The position numbers and the translations under genes were made by a program. Shown here piece after piece: positions 24,776-34,579 of a stretch of DNA of 60,006 nucleotides (within the stretch, counting starts at the first letter, position 1; each line of letters begins with the position of its first letter). The DNA is from Caecibacteroides pullorum (GTDB lineage Bacteria; Bacteroidota; Bacteroidia; Bacteroidales; Bacteroidaceae): assembly GCF_019239235.1 (NCBI RefSeq), contig NZ_JAAZTS010000020.1:1-60006 (forward strand), in the 5' to 3' direction. A model generated the notes under the pieces. That model saw only the letters and a program-made list of their open reading frames with translations, did no database searches and was not told the DNA's origin.

Positions 24776-25492
24776 TTACTTGTTTGCTGACGGGTGCTCT
24801 GTGGGTTCTGTTCCATTGCGGACGGCATACATCACCGTTACTTCTCCTAGCCCCCAAGAAGCCAAATCATATTGTACAGCTGAAATATTACCCTCGCTAA
24901 TCGGCATACGTTGCAACTTGCCCGTCCTGAAAATGCCCCAGACATAATGATCCGACTGGGTAAACCCGACTCCAACAGGTACTTCCAATGCAGTACCTAC
25001 ATCACGAGAAGGAGCATATTTCATATAGCGGTCGAAGAAACTAAACCACAAATTCCCTTGAGTATCTATCAGTGGGGGATTCTGCATGAATTCTGTGGAA
25101 ATCCGATTTTCACGCAGGACGCCAGTTTCGAATTCAAAGACATAGCCGTTACTCATCCACAATAATCCGTCTGTTTCATCCACCATAATCCACGATATAT
25201 ACTGTTTCAGAATCTCATCATAACCAGGAACTATCTCGTACAAAGGCACTGCCTCATTACCATCGAACCGGTAAACACCATGCCCAGTTGCCAGCCATAA
25301 AAATCCACGTTTATCCTGTTCTATCTGCAAAACCGTAGTCTGAGGCAAATTCAGTTTATCAAAATAGTAACGGAAATATACGACATCATTCATTGGCTTA
25401 CCACACAAAACCAATGAAAAAAAAGGCAAAAGCAACTCAACAAAAATGTTTTCATATAAACTACGACTAAAAGACAAAGCCAAAAGTAACAT
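24776..25492 (-). pseudogene. N-terminal remnant of a hybrid two-component regulator
   Basis: About the first 225 residues match the periplasmic beta-propeller of Bacteroides hybrid two-component systems: a signal/anchor, then VVYFRYYFDKLNLPQTTVLQ and RGFLWLATGHGVYRFDG, followed by further propeller blades such as LWFSFFDRYMKYAP. Full proteins have about 1300-1400 residues with kinase, receiver and AraC domains; all of these are missing. Homology appears to end near 24823 (after EVTVMYA), followed by a short unrelated tail. The element end therefore interrupts the gene. Such regulators normally sit beside a polysaccharide utilization locus. Confidence 0.82.
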
Positions 25493-25596
25493 TTTTAATC
25501 TTTATAGACAAGAAGTTACTGATTCCCACTAAATAATGATAGAATTTGAACAGAAAAATGGCAGAATATTAATATTTGCAACAACCACCGAAATAC

Positions 25597-25626
25597 AAAA
25601 AAAGGATGACCACATAGTGAACATCC
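25597..25626 (-). terminator. Terminator downstream of the PhnP-like gene
   Basis: On the minus strand GGATG (25622-25626) pairs with CATCC (25604-25608) and is followed by a run of seven Ts. It lies 50 bases past the stop of the hydrolase gene and would end the operon containing murB. Confidence 0.65.
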
Positions 25627-25675
25627 CTCAAAACCATCTAAAAACAAGCAGGTTCAAATATGCCAGCAATATGCT

Positions 25676-26446
25676 TTAATGGAACTCTATCTCCAGCCCA
25701 TCGTATGCAAAATAAATGTTCGGAGGCAATTGGCGACTGATTGCAGCATGAAGTCCCGCATGATGCCCCATGTGGACAAAATAGGTTTTATGTGCTCCAA
25801 TACGACGAGCTGCTTTCAATGCCTCAGGGATAGACTGGTGTGAACCATGAGGTGTCGGACGCAAGGCGTTCATCACAAGAATTTCAATCCCTTCCAACAG
25901 ACGATAGGAATCATCGGACATCGTCAGCATATCCGTCACATACCCCAAACGACTGTCAATACGGAAACCGAGAATAGGCAGACGACCATGCATCACCTCA
26001 AAAGGCAATATCTCCGTCGTCCCAATATTAAAAGGCACACCAGCCTTCAGCTCGTGAAGCGAAATACGAGGCACGCCTGGGTACTTGTGCTCTACAAAAC
26101 AATAAGGCATACGCATACGAAGATGTTCAGCCGTATAGGCATCGGAAAAAACTGGAACTTCACCAAATCGGCAATAAGGGCGCAAATCGTCCAACCCGCC
26201 TACATGATCGTAGTGCTCATGCGTAATGAGTACGCCGTCTATCCGACCAAACCAGCGAGAATGTATCATCTGTTCTCGAAAATCGGGCCCACAATCTATC
26301 AGAATGGTATGACCATCATCTGTATGCAGCAAGGCAGACGTACGTAAACGATTGTCACGAAAATCTGTTGATGTACAGACAGGGCATGTACACCCCACTT
26401 CGGGTACTCCAGTAGACGTTCCAGTTCCTAAGAATCTCAGTTTCAC
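25676..26446 (-). CDS. Metallo-beta-lactamase-fold hydrolase, PhnP-like
   Basis: The 256-residue enzyme begins KLRFLGTGTSTGVPEVGC, typical of PhnP/LipB-neighbour type phosphodiesterase-like hydrolases. It has Cys pairs near residue 18-25 (GCTCPVC), the metal motif THEHYDH near 76, an Asp metal ligand in YVTDMLT near 170, and a C-terminal HMGHHAGLH. PhnP hydrolyses cyclic phosphate diesters; the substrate here is not known. It lies downstream of murB (27-base gap) in an apparent operon. Confidence 0.88.
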   Translation of the reverse strand: MKLRFLGTGTSTGVPEVGCTCPVCTSTDFRDNRLRTSALLHTDDGHTILIDCGPDFREQMIHSRWFGRIDGVLITHEHYDHVGGLDDLRPYCRFGEVPVFSDAYTAEHLRMRMPYCFVEHKYPGVPRISLHELKAGVPFNIGTTEILPFEVMHGRLPILGFRIDSRLGYVTDMLTMSDDSYRLLEGIEILVMNALRPTPHGSHQSIPEALKAARRIGAHKTYFVHMGHHAGLHAAISRQLPPNIYFAYDGLEIEFH

Positions 26447-26473
26447 AAGTTCTATTCTTTAATTGTATTTCGT

Positions 26474-27475
26474 TCAAATGAAATTTACTTCCGGCTCAAT
26501 CTCAATTCCGAAACGGTCGGCCACAGTTTTCTGCACAGCACGTGCCAAAGCTACAACATCCGCTCCTTCAGCTCCGCCCAGATTGACAAGCACCAGCGCC
26601 TGACGATCATGGACAGCCGCACACCCCAAAGCTTTTCCCTTCCAGCCGGCCTGTTCAATAAGCCATCCGGCAGGCACTTTCACATGGTCTGCATCCACTT
26701 CGTAACAAGGCATATCGGGAAAAACGGTGCACAATTCCTTATACTGCGATCTGAAAATGACAGGATTCTTGAAGAAGCTGCCAGCATTACCCAACTGAGC
26801 CGGATCGGGCAATTTACTGCGACGAATGTCGACAATGGCCTGACGAACATGAGCCAGCGTCACTTCGTCGTATTGTGACAGCGCCTGACGAACATTGCCG
26901 TAATCGAGCCTGAAACAAGGATGTTTACTCAGACGAAAATTAACATAAAGGATAAAAACAGACTTCATGTTCGGACACTTGAAAATACTATCCCGATAAG
27001 CATATGCACACTCCGCAGCCTTATAGATCCTCTTTCTGCCCATTACATCCATAGTTTCCACAGAATCTATCAAATCACAGACCTCAGCACCATAGGCACC
27101 GATGTTCTGTACTGCTGCGGCACCTACCTCACCGGGAATCAAAGAAAGATTTTCTGCGCCATACCAATTACTGTCCACACAATACTGTACAAAATCATCC
27201 CAAACCACTCCACTTCCCACTCGTACCTCTACCCAGTTTCGGTTCTCATAGGTCACTTCTATCGTCTTGACTGTTGAATGGAGAAAAGTCCAATCGTAAC
27301 GTTTCTGCGTAAACAACAAATTACTCCCCCCTCCTATACAAAAATAAGGGCGAGTCAAGAATACCCCCCTTTCAATCAACTGCTCCAATTCCTCGCCTGA
27401 AGCAAATTCACAAAAATCAGCTGCCTCAGCCTCGATACCGAAGGTATTATGAGGTAGCAATGAATGATATATCAT
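26474..27475 (-). CDS. murB: UDP-N-acetylenolpyruvoylglucosamine reductase
   Basis: MurB uses NADPH and FAD to make UDP-N-acetylmuramate for peptidoglycan. The chosen start gives 333 residues opening [16 protein letters not shown]. Seen are the FAD-binding GGGSNLLFT near residue 50, [19 protein letters not shown] near 110, the catalytic Ser region [12 protein letters not shown] near 230, and the terminal EPEVNFI. The open frame extends 35 codons further upstream, into the preceding gene's end, but that segment is not MurB-like. It lies 13 bases after the DUF4348 gene. Confidence 0.96.
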   Translation of the reverse strand: MIYHSLLPHNTFGIEAEAADFCEFASGEELEQLIERGVFLTRPYFCIGGGSNLLFTQKRYDWTFLHSTVKTIEVTYENRNWVEVRVGSGVVWDDFVQYCVDSNWYGAENLSLIPGEVGAAAVQNIGAYGAEVCDLIDSVETMDVMGRKRIYKAAECAYAYRDSIFKCPNMKSVFILYVNFRLSKHPCFRLDYGNVRQALSQYDEVTLAHVRQAIVDIRRSKLPDPAQLGNAGSFFKNPVIFRSQYKELCTVFPDMPCYEVDADHVKVPAGWLIEQAGWKGKALGCAAVHDRQALVLVNLGGAEGADVVALARAVQKTVADRFGIEIEPEVNFI

Positions 27476-27488
27476 ACACGTCACTCTG

Positions 27489-28346
27489 TCAAATTCCTGT
27501 ATCTTCGTATTTGTATAACTCCCACTCTCCTTTTCTTTTCCTGAAATAGAAAATATTGGAATAGCCATTGCTAAGACCATTGACCTTCAAGATCTTAGTT
27601 GAAGAACTATCTTCATTCTTCTGCCCGTAATTGATATTAGAAAGCCGATCGGCAGGCAACGTAGGCCTAAACACATACCATTGATCCACATCAAGTGTAG
27701 TCTCCAAAATAGAAAACTCATCATCAGGATCAATCGTTATAAACTGCAAAGGTTGAGAGATATGTTCCCGCTGATAGAGACTATCTACCGCAAAACGGGC
27801 ATAAAAGGATACAAAACTGGGATCTCCCTCTTTATCTTCCTCCATCTTTCGCAAGTTAATGGCTTCAAGCATCCACATCCCTTTAGCTCGTTCGAAATAG
27901 TAACGCTTCACCATCCGCGTCTTAAGAAAAATCCACTCTACCTGAACAGATGAAAGCGTCGTATCACCAACTAAATCCATATCGTCCTCACTATCAAAAA
28001 GTAGCGTATAGAACGTCTGACCAGCAAAAAGTGGATCATGTTTCCAATATTTCTTTTCAATCTTTAAAGGAGTATCTACATTATAATAAGGCAAGGGGAA
28101 GATAGTACGCTGCCGTTGGAACAGAGAATCGGTCGCATAATTGAAAACAAAATCGTCAAAGAGTTCGTCTGCGCCTACCGGCTGAGGAGCTTCTTCTACT
28201 GGAACTTCACCCAACGACTCTCCTTCTCTGACACCGATCGAATCGACCATCGCAGTAATTGCACTGAAAGAATCGATGTTCGCCTTGGGGTTCTTACAAG
28301 AGAACAACAAGACAAACACCGATAATCCCCATATTAGTTTTCTCAT
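27489..28346 (-). CDS. DUF4348-type lipoprotein of unknown function
   Basis: The product (285 residues from the ATG at 28346) starts with a lipoprotein signal whose lipobox LLFSC places the acylated Cys at residue 17, so it should be anchored in an outer or inner membrane facing the periplasm. The rest is a soluble domain with [27 protein letters not shown] and WMLEAINL, which I associate with the Bacteroidetes DUF4348 family. An ATG eight codons earlier would overlap the upstream gene's stop and spoil the signal. It is co-directional with the threonine dehydrogenase gene and murB. Confidence 0.82.
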   Translation of the reverse strand: MRKLIWGLSVFVLLFSCKNPKANIDSFSAITAMVDSIGVREGESLGEVPVEEAPQPVGADELFDDFVFNYATDSLFQRQRTIFPLPYYNVDTPLKIEKKYWKHDPLFAGQTFYTLLFDSEDDMDLVGDTTLSSVQVEWIFLKTRMVKRYYFERAKGMWMLEAINLRKMEEDKEGDPSFVSFYARFAVDSLYQREHISQPLQFITIDPDDEFSILETTLDVDQWYVFRPTLPADRLSNINYGQKNEDSSSTKILKVNGLSNGYSNIFYFRKRKGEWELYKYEDTGI

Positions 28347-28366
28347 ATCCAACAGATCGGCAACGA

Positions 28367-29323
28367 TCATTTATTCAACTTAACCCTCAGCTTCTCCAGC
28401 ATGTCCACAGTCATGGACTCCAGATCATATTGAGGTTTCCAATCCCATTCCGCACGGGCACAGCTATCGTCCATACAATCGGGCCAGCTATCGGCAATAC
28501 TTTGCTTCAAGGGATCTACATCATAAACCATTTCAAAGTCCGGCACATGCTTCTTAATCGCAGCATAAATAGTCTCGGGAGCAAAACTCATGGAAGCGAT
28601 ATTGAAGGCATTACGATGTTTCAGTCTGGCAGGATCGGCCTCCATCAGCGTAATAGCCGCATTCAAAGCGTCAGGCATATACATCATGTCCATCAACGTA
28701 CCTTCTTTCACCGGACAAACAAATTTTTCACCTTTTACGGCTGCATAATAGATATCGACCGCGTAATCAGTAGTTCCACCACCCGGAGGAGTTACATTCG
28801 AAATAATACCAGGGAAACGTACCGCACGGGTGTCAACACCATATTTAGTATGATAATAGTCACTCAACAATTCTGTAGTAACCTTGCTAACACCATACAT
28901 TGTACGGGGACGCTGGATAGTATCCTGAGGTGTCATAACATGCGGAGTATCCAGACCAAACGAACCAATTGAACTAGGTGTAAATACAGCACAGCCATGT
29001 ATACGAGCTACTTCAAGCACATTCCATAAACCGTCAATACCAATTTTCCATGCCAAACGAGGTTTACTTTCGGCAACGACAGAAAGCAATGCTGCCAGAT
29101 TATAAATCGTATCAATACTATACTCTTTGACAGCTGTTTCAATAGCATTGAAGTCTGTCACATCTGCCAATACAGAAGGACCTGATTCCTTCAGTTCACC
29201 CTTGGGTTCTGCTCCGGTAATATACCCCGCAACAACATGTTCATTGCCATAACGCTTACGCAATTCCATCGTAAGTTCCGATCCGATCTGACCGGTAGCT
29301 CCAATTACTAAAATATTTTTCAT
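28367..29323 (-). CDS. L-threonine 3-dehydrogenase, short-chain (SDR/epimerase-like) type
   Basis: The 318-residue NAD-dependent enzyme opens MKNILVIGATGQIGSEL (Rossmann GxxGxxG) and has the SDR catalytic Tyr-x-x-x-Lys in MYGVSKVTTE near residue 145 and PSSIGSFG near 123. Its divergent neighbour is 2-amino-3-ketobutyrate CoA ligase, the next enzyme of threonine breakdown to glycine and acetyl-CoA. That makes threonine the likely substrate rather than a sugar nucleotide. A TTG three codons upstream is possible, but the ATG at 29323 is preferred. TATCTTTG at 29369-29376 (minus strand) may be its -7 element. Confidence 0.9.
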   Translation of the reverse strand: MKNILVIGATGQIGSELTMELRKRYGNEHVVAGYITGAEPKGELKESGPSVLADVTDFNAIETAVKEYSIDTIYNLAALLSVVAESKPRLAWKIGIDGLWNVLEVARIHGCAVFTPSSIGSFGLDTPHVMTPQDTIQRPRTMYGVSKVTTELLSDYYHTKYGVDTRAVRFPGIISNVTPPGGGTTDYAVDIYYAAVKGEKFVCPVKEGTLMDMMYMPDALNAAITLMEADPARLKHRNAFNIASMSFAPETIYAAIKKHVPDFEMVYDVDPLKQSIADSWPDCMDDSCARAEWDWKPQYDLESMTVDMLEKLRVKLNK

Positions 29324-29484
29324 TTCGAACAAATTAAAGTTAGAGAATTCCTTTTTTTAAAGAGTACGCAAAGATACACACTTTTTTTTCAAAATTCTAT
29401 CATTCTGTTATTGTTTATTTCGAGAAAAATGATGTCCTTTGCATAGTGTGTAACTAATTGTAAAAATCCTAAAACAAAAACGTT

Positions 29485-30672
29485 ATGTATGGTAAAATGA
29501 AAGAGTTTCTCAGCCAGACACTTGCTGAGATAAAAGAAGTCGGTCTCTATAAGGAAGAACGTCTGATTGAAAGCGCGCAGCAAGCCGCTATCACAGTAAA
29601 AGGCCAGGAAGTATTGAACTTCTGTGCCAACAACTACTTGGGATTGTCCAACCACCCCCGTTTAATTGAAGCTGCCCAAAAAATGATGGACCGCCGTGGT
29701 TATGGCATGTCATCCGTCCGCTTCATTTGTGGTACCCAAGACATTCACAAGGAACTTGAAGCAGCAATCTCCGATTACTTCCATACAGAAGACACTATTT
29801 TATATGCAGCTTGTTTCGACGCTAATGGTGGTGTATTCGAACCCCTGTTCACCGAAGAAGATGCCATCATTTCCGACTCACTGAATCATGCTTCTATCAT
29901 TGACGGTGTACGCCTCTGCAAAGCAAAACGTTATCGTTACGCCAACGCTGATATGGCTGATCTGGAACGTTGCTTGCAAGAAGCTCAAGCACAGCGTTTC
30001 CGTATTATCGTAACAGACGGTGTATTCTCAATGGACGGAAATGTAGCCCCAATGGACAAGATCTGCGATCTGGCAGAAAAATACGATGCCCTAGTTATGG
30101 TAGACGAATCACATTCTGCAGGTGTAGTAGGTCCTACAGGACATGGTGTCAGCGAATTGTATAATACTTACGGACGTGTGGACATCTATACCGGTACCCT
30201 GGGTAAAGCTTTTGGTGGAGCTATGGGCGGATTTACAACTGGCCGCAAAGAAATCATCGACTTATTACGCCAGCGCAGTCGCCCCTACCTCTTCTCAAAC
30301 TCTGTTGCTCCTGCAGTTATCGGTGCTAGCATTGAAGTCTTCAAAATGTTGAAAGAAAGCAATGCATTGCATGACAAACTGATGGAGAACGTAAACTACT
30401 TCCGCGACAAGATGACAGCTGCCGGATTCGACATCAAGCCGACACAAAGCGCTATCTGTGCAGTTATGCTCTATGACGCCAAGCTGTCTCAAGTATACGC
30501 TGCTCGCATGCAAGAAGAAGGTATCTACGTCACAGGTTTCTATTATCCAGTTGTTCCGAAAGGTCAGGCGCGTATCCGCGTACAAATTTCTGCCGGACAT
30601 GAAAAATCACACTTGGATAAGTGTATCGCAGCTTTCATCAAAGTGGGCAAAGAACTGGGAGTTTTAAAATAA
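29485..30672 (+). CDS. kbl: 2-amino-3-ketobutyrate CoA ligase (glycine C-acetyltransferase)
   Basis: Kbl cleaves 2-amino-3-ketobutyrate with CoA to glycine and acetyl-CoA. The 395-residue PLP enzyme belongs to the alpha-oxoamine synthase family: NFCANNYLGLSNHPRL near residue 45, DSLNHASIIDG near 132, VDESHSAGVVG near 205, and the PLP lysine in TGTLGKAFGGAMGG near 240. It is divergent from the threonine dehydrogenase gene, completing the pathway, and ends at a clear terminator. Confidence 0.97.
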   Translation: MYGKMKEFLSQTLAEIKEVGLYKEERLIESAQQAAITVKGQEVLNFCANNYLGLSNHPRLIEAAQKMMDRRGYGMSSVRFICGTQDIHKELEAAISDYFHTEDTILYAACFDANGGVFEPLFTEEDAIISDSLNHASIIDGVRLCKAKRYRYANADMADLERCLQEAQAQRFRIIVTDGVFSMDGNVAPMDKICDLAEKYDALVMVDESHSAGVVGPTGHGVSELYNTYGRVDIYTGTLGKAFGGAMGGFTTGRKEIIDLLRQRSRPYLFSNSVAPAVIGASIEVFKMLKESNALHDKLMENVNYFRDKMTAAGFDIKPTQSAICAVMLYDAKLSQVYAARMQEEGIYVTGFYYPVVPKGQARIRVQISAGHEKSHLDKCIAAFIKVGKELGVLK

Positions 30673-30688
30673 ACATTCCTTAAAAACA

Positions 30689-30727
30689 ATCAGCCCGAAG
30701 TCTGACTTCCGTCATCTTCGGGCTGAT
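30689..30727. terminator. Bidirectional terminator between kbl and ferritin
   Basis: The arms ATCAGCCCGAAG and CTTCGGGCTGAT are perfect complements with a 15-base loop. The hairpin lies between convergent gene ends at 30672 and 30753. Confidence 0.8.
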
Positions 30728-30752
30728 CTTATTTCAATAGCCTCACAAACTT

Positions 30753-31235
30753 TTATTGACGTTCTCCCAACTTAGAGTCTACAAAATACAAATTAGAGTT
30801 TCCTGCTCTTTTAATCATTTCCACAATACTTGAGGCTGTAGCTTCTTCTTCTACTTGTTCACGTACAAATCCCCACAAGAAATCTTGGGTTGCCTTATCT
30901 CTTTCGGAAGCAGCAACATCCACCAATTCGTCAATCATCTTTGAAACTCGGCATTCATGCTTATAAACCTGTTCAAATACATCAAGCGGGGTACCAAAAT
31001 CATTAGGTACAACATCAATCTTATCTACCTTTGCCGTACCTCCACGTTTGATAATATAAGAAGCCATCTCAAAAGCATGTTCATGCTCCTCAAAAGACTG
31101 TTTCTTCAACCAATTGGCCATACCATTATAACCTTCTTTCTCCATAAAGAAAGACATTGCCAAATACAGATTGGCCGACCACATTTCTGCAGTAATCTGT
31201 TCGTTAATTGCGTTTTGTAGTTTTTCTGAAATCAT
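30753..31235 (-). CDS. ftnA: Ferritin (non-heme)
   Basis: The 160-residue four-helix protein stores iron in a 24-mer shell. Ferroxidase-site residues are visible: NEQITAEMWSANLYLAMS (Glu near 17), SFEEHEHAFEMASYI (Glu-x-x-His near 50-53) and REQVEEEATASSIVEMI near 127. The frame is open 25 codons further upstream, but a -7 element at 31268-31275 lies within that extension, so the ATG at 31235 is the start. Confidence 0.95.
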   Translation of the reverse strand: MISEKLQNAINEQITAEMWSANLYLAMSFFMEKEGYNGMANWLKKQSFEEHEHAFEMASYIIKRGGTAKVDKIDVVPNDFGTPLDVFEQVYKHECRVSKMIDELVDVAASERDKATQDFLWGFVREQVEEEATASSIVEMIKRAGNSNLYFVDSKLGERQ

Positions 31236-31267
31236 ATTCGTTCGTTTTTTTAAAATTGTAAACATTA

Positions 31268-31275
31268 CAAATGTA
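31268..31275 (-). promoter_or_regulatory. Ferritin gene -7 element
   Basis: TACATTTG on the minus strand matches TAnnTTTG, 33 bases before the ferritin ATG. No good -33 TTTG is seen, so the promoter may need an activator. Confidence 0.5.
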
Positions 31276-31351
31276 ACGAGATAATCGCCATATTGTTCGA
31301 CTAATAACATTTTTTAATCTTAATCCAACAATTAAAAGACTTACTCACTAT

Positions 31352-32512
31352 TTACATAAACTCATCCGAAAGGTATCCTTGAGGCAGGGTACGACAATTA
31401 TATTGTGATGCCATAATTTCTCCATAAGCCCCAGCTGAACGCAAAGCTAAAAAATCACCGCGTTTCACCCCATTAAGATCTACAGACTTACCAAACACAT
31501 CAGATGACTCACAAACTGGACCAACTACATCATATGTTTCTACAGAAGCTTCCGAAGATATATTTTCTATCTTATGATAGGCCTGATATAAAGCCGGACG
31601 TATTAAATCTGTCATACCTGCATCCAAAATAGCAAACTGTTTATTAGTTCCCTGTTTAACATATAACACACGAGCAATGAGTGAACCACATTGTCCTACC
31701 ACGGCACGTCCCAGCTCAAAATGCAATTTCTGGTAAGCTCGAAGTTTCAAATGGGTAGCATAAGTCTTGAAATAAGCAGAAAAATCAGGTATAGACTGAC
31801 GATTAGGATGATGATAATCAATACCGAGTCCACCACCGACATTGATATGTTCAATACGAATACCACGAGCATCCAGCTTTTCCTGCAACTCATTGATGCG
31901 ATTGCACAAAGCCACAAAATCACCCATATCTAATATCTGGGAACCAATATGAAAATGCAACCCAACAAAGTTGACATGTTGCATTTCCGCCGCTAGTTCT
32001 ATCACATGTTCCATATCCTGCATGCTAATACCAAACTTGTTTTCAGCAAGACCGGTCGTAATGTTAGCATGAGTATGAGCGCCGACATCGGGATTTATAC
32101 GGAAAGCGACATTAGCTATTTTTCCCCTTTCCGCCGCCAGTTCATTAATTACTTCCAATTCTGGCACAGATTCAACATTGAAACAAAATATATTGTAATC
32201 CAATCCCAAATTAATTTCCCAATCAGCCTTTCCTACACCTGCGAACACAATTTTATTTGCAGGAAAACCCGCTTTGATAGCAGCCTGAATTTCACCTCCA
32301 CTTACACAGTCAGCACCCAATCCGTTTTCTCGAATGATAGTCAACACCTTCGGATTGACATTTGCCTTCACTGCATAATGCACTACAAAATTCTCATAAC
32401 GCGCAACTTCGGCACGAATACAATTCAGTGTATTGCGCAACACCTCTGTATCATAATAATAAAAAGGTGTGCGCAATGAACTGAATTTATCTATCGGAAA
32501 ATGTCCTTTCAT
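31352..32512 (-). CDS. lysA: Diaminopimelate decarboxylase
   Basis: LysA makes lysine from meso-diaminopimelate. The 386-residue fold-III PLP enzyme has the PLP lysine in VVHYAVKANVNP near residue 46, the His/Gly motif LHFHIGSQI near 180, INVGGGLGIDY near 220, and the Cys of the second active site in GPVCESSDVF near 325. The ATG at 32512 is preferred because it avoids overlap with lysC and matches the family start. It lies 20 bases after lysC, which supplies the same pathway. Confidence 0.96.
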   Translation of the reverse strand: MKGHFPIDKFSSLRTPFYYYDTEVLRNTLNCIRAEVARYENFVVHYAVKANVNPKVLTIIRENGLGADCVSGGEIQAAIKAGFPANKIVFAGVGKADWEINLGLDYNIFCFNVESVPELEVINELAAERGKIANVAFRINPDVGAHTHANITTGLAENKFGISMQDMEHVIELAAEMQHVNFVGLHFHIGSQILDMGDFVALCNRINELQEKLDARGIRIEHINVGGGLGIDYHHPNRQSIPDFSAYFKTYATHLKLRAYQKLHFELGRAVVGQCGSLIARVLYVKQGTNKQFAILDAGMTDLIRPALYQAYHKIENISSEASVETYDVVGPVCESSDVFGKSVDLNGVKRGDFLALRSAGAYGEIMASQYNCRTLPQGYLSDEFM

Positions 32513-32531
32513 AAATCCTGCTACAATTTTT

Positions 32532-33851
32532 TTAGTTTTCGCTAAATAAAGCTGCACTCAAAGACTGCAATGCACGTTTCTTATCTTCTTCACGTATCAG
32601 GAAAGAGATATTATAATTACTTCCGCCGAAAGATATCATACGCACTGGAATGTCACGCATTGCATCAAGCGCTTTAGCCTCAAAGCCTACGTTTTCCCAT
32701 TCCAAATCACCAACCACACAAATAATACACATGTTACGGTCTACTGTAACCGTTCCATATTTCTTCAAATCATCTAAAATCTCGTTTAAGTGTTTTACAT
32801 TATCAATAGATACTGAAACACCCACTTCAGATGTACAGATCATATCGATAGAAGTCTGATAACTCTCGAATATCTCGAACACTTTGCGCAAGAAACCATA
32901 AGCCAACAACATACGGCTTGATTTGATTTTGATAGCTGTAATATTGTCTTTGGCAGCTACGGCCTTGATTTTTCCTTTCTCGGTATCGTTCGATATCAGC
33001 GTACCAGGAGCCGAAGGATCCATCGTATTCAACAGGCGTACGGGTATATTTGCATATTTAGCCGGCTGGATACAAGTCGGATGCAAAATCTTGGCACCAA
33101 AATAAGCCAATTCTGCTGCTTCCTCAAACTGCAACTGACGAACAGGAGAAGTCTTGTCTACTACGCGAGGATCATTATTATGCATGCCGTCAATGTCCGT
33201 CCATATCTGAATTTCATCAGCATTAATAGCAGCACCTACCAACGAAGCTGTATAATCACTTCCACCACGCTGCAGATTATCTATCTCTCCATAGGCATTA
33301 CGACAAATGAAACCCTGTGTAATATAAATGTCTGCATCTGGATGCAATTCAAGTTGAGCTTGCAGCTTCTCACGAATATAAACAGGATCGGGCTCGGCAT
33401 TCTTATCTGTACGCATATATTCCAAAGCAGGCAACAATACCGATTTCACACCGCATTCTTGCAAATAATAATTCATCATTCCCGTCGAAATCAACTCTCC
33501 CTGGGCTAGAACAACTTTTTCTTCAAACAAAGTAAACAAGTCCTTCGTATAAGAACGGATATAGTCAAAATGAGATCTTACCAGCTCCAGACATTTCTGT
33601 TTATATTCATCCGTCGAATAGAGTTCATCGATATGACGACGATATTTGCTTTCCAGTTGGTTGATAATTTCGTTGGCGCCTTCCGGATTCTTCTTGTACA
33701 GATAATCCGAAATCTCGACCAATGTATTTGTCGTACCTGACATGGCTGACAATACAACAATCTTACGTTCACCATCGGTAATCAATTTGGCCACTTCCTT
33801 CATCCGCTGAGCTGAACCTACCGAAGTACCTCCAAACTTTAATACTTTCAT
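32532..33851 (-). CDS. lysC: Aspartate kinase
   Basis: The 439-residue enzyme phosphorylates aspartate, the first step to lysine, threonine and methionine. It starts KVLKFGGTSVGSAQRM (kinase motif), with GGSDYTASLVGAAINA near residue 205 and WTDIDGM near 225. The C-terminal part (about 305-439) holds two ACT domains (AAKDNITAIKIKSSRML; MCIICVVGD), so it is likely regulated by an amino acid. It is monofunctional and not fused to homoserine dehydrogenase. Co-transcribed with lysA. Confidence 0.96.
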   Translation of the reverse strand: MKVLKFGGTSVGSAQRMKEVAKLITDGERKIVVLSAMSGTTNTLVEISDYLYKKNPEGANEIINQLESKYRRHIDELYSTDEYKQKCLELVRSHFDYIRSYTKDLFTLFEEKVVLAQGELISTGMMNYYLQECGVKSVLLPALEYMRTDKNAEPDPVYIREKLQAQLELHPDADIYITQGFICRNAYGEIDNLQRGGSDYTASLVGAAINADEIQIWTDIDGMHNNDPRVVDKTSPVRQLQFEEAAELAYFGAKILHPTCIQPAKYANIPVRLLNTMDPSAPGTLISNDTEKGKIKAVAAKDNITAIKIKSSRMLLAYGFLRKVFEIFESYQTSIDMICTSEVGVSVSIDNVKHLNEILDDLKKYGTVTVDRNMCIICVVGDLEWENVGFEAKALDAMRDIPVRMISFGGSNYNISFLIREEDKKRALQSLSAALFSEN

Positions 33852-33897
33852 TTTTCCTTCTTGTTAAGTTGTTAAACCTATTATATTATTTTTTTAT

Positions 33898-34575
33898 TTA
33901 TTCTTCTGTCACTTTCCATAGACGATGTCCTTCACAACGATACACCTTCCCTGGAAATTCATTAAGCAACTGCAAATTATGCGTAGTCATCACCACCAAG
34001 GCCCCCTTTTCGCTAATCTGATGTAATAAGGAGACAATAGCTCGTCCTGTTTCAACATCCAAATTGCCAGTAGGTTCATCTGCCAAAATAATACGGGGAG
34101 AATTCAGCATAGCACGAGCAATAACAATACGCTGCTGTTCTCCTCCTGACAATTCATTAGGCAGCTTGTACCCTTTGTTGTTCATTCCCACCAACTGCAA
34201 CATCTCTTCTATACGGTCTTTTCGTTCTCCACGATGTTTCCAACCTGTAGCACAAAGCACAAAGTCCAGATTGTCATATACCGAACGATCTGTCAACAAT
34301 TGGAAATCTTGAAAAACAATGCCCAGTTTTCGACGAAGCTGCGGAATATGCTTACGTTTGATTCTTTTCATATCATACTCCAGCACCTCTGCATGTCCGG
34401 CGGCAATTTCCAACTCGCCATAAAACGTTTTCAGCAACGTCGTCTTACCAGAGCCTACCTTACCTATTAAATAGGCAAACTCTCCCGAGCACAGCTCTAA
34501 ATTGACATTTTCCAACACACACAGCTCCTGCTGATGTATCTCAACATCCTTATATTTTATCAGTGTTTCAGTCAT
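33898..34575 (-). CDS. FtsE-like ABC ATPase
   Basis: The 225-residue ATPase resembles FtsE: Walker A GKVGSGKTTLLK near residue 38, Q-loop FQDFQLLTDRSVYDN near 90, signature LSGGEQQRIVIARA near 143, and Walker B IILADEPTGNLD near 162. In most bacteria FtsE works with the membrane protein FtsX in septal wall hydrolase control, but no ftsX is nearby. Here it lies 5 bases after hisIE and 46 bases before lysC. Its partner must be elsewhere; a MacB/LolD-type role is an alternative. Confidence 0.85.
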   Translation of the reverse strand: MTETLIKYKDVEIHQQELCVLENVNLELCSGEFAYLIGKVGSGKTTLLKTFYGELEIAAGHAEVLEYDMKRIKRKHIPQLRRKLGIVFQDFQLLTDRSVYDNLDFVLCATGWKHRGERKDRIEEMLQLVGMNNKGYKLPNELSGGEQQRIVIARAMLNSPRIILADEPTGNLDVETGRAIVSLLHQISEKGALVVMTTHNLQLLNEFPGKVYRCEGHRLWKVTEE

Positions 34576-34579
34576 CTTC

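Noticed and set aside
28367..29323. UDP-glucose 4-epimerase
   Set aside because: The SDR fold allows it, but the divergent kbl gene and the overall pattern fit the short-chain threonine dehydrogenase better.
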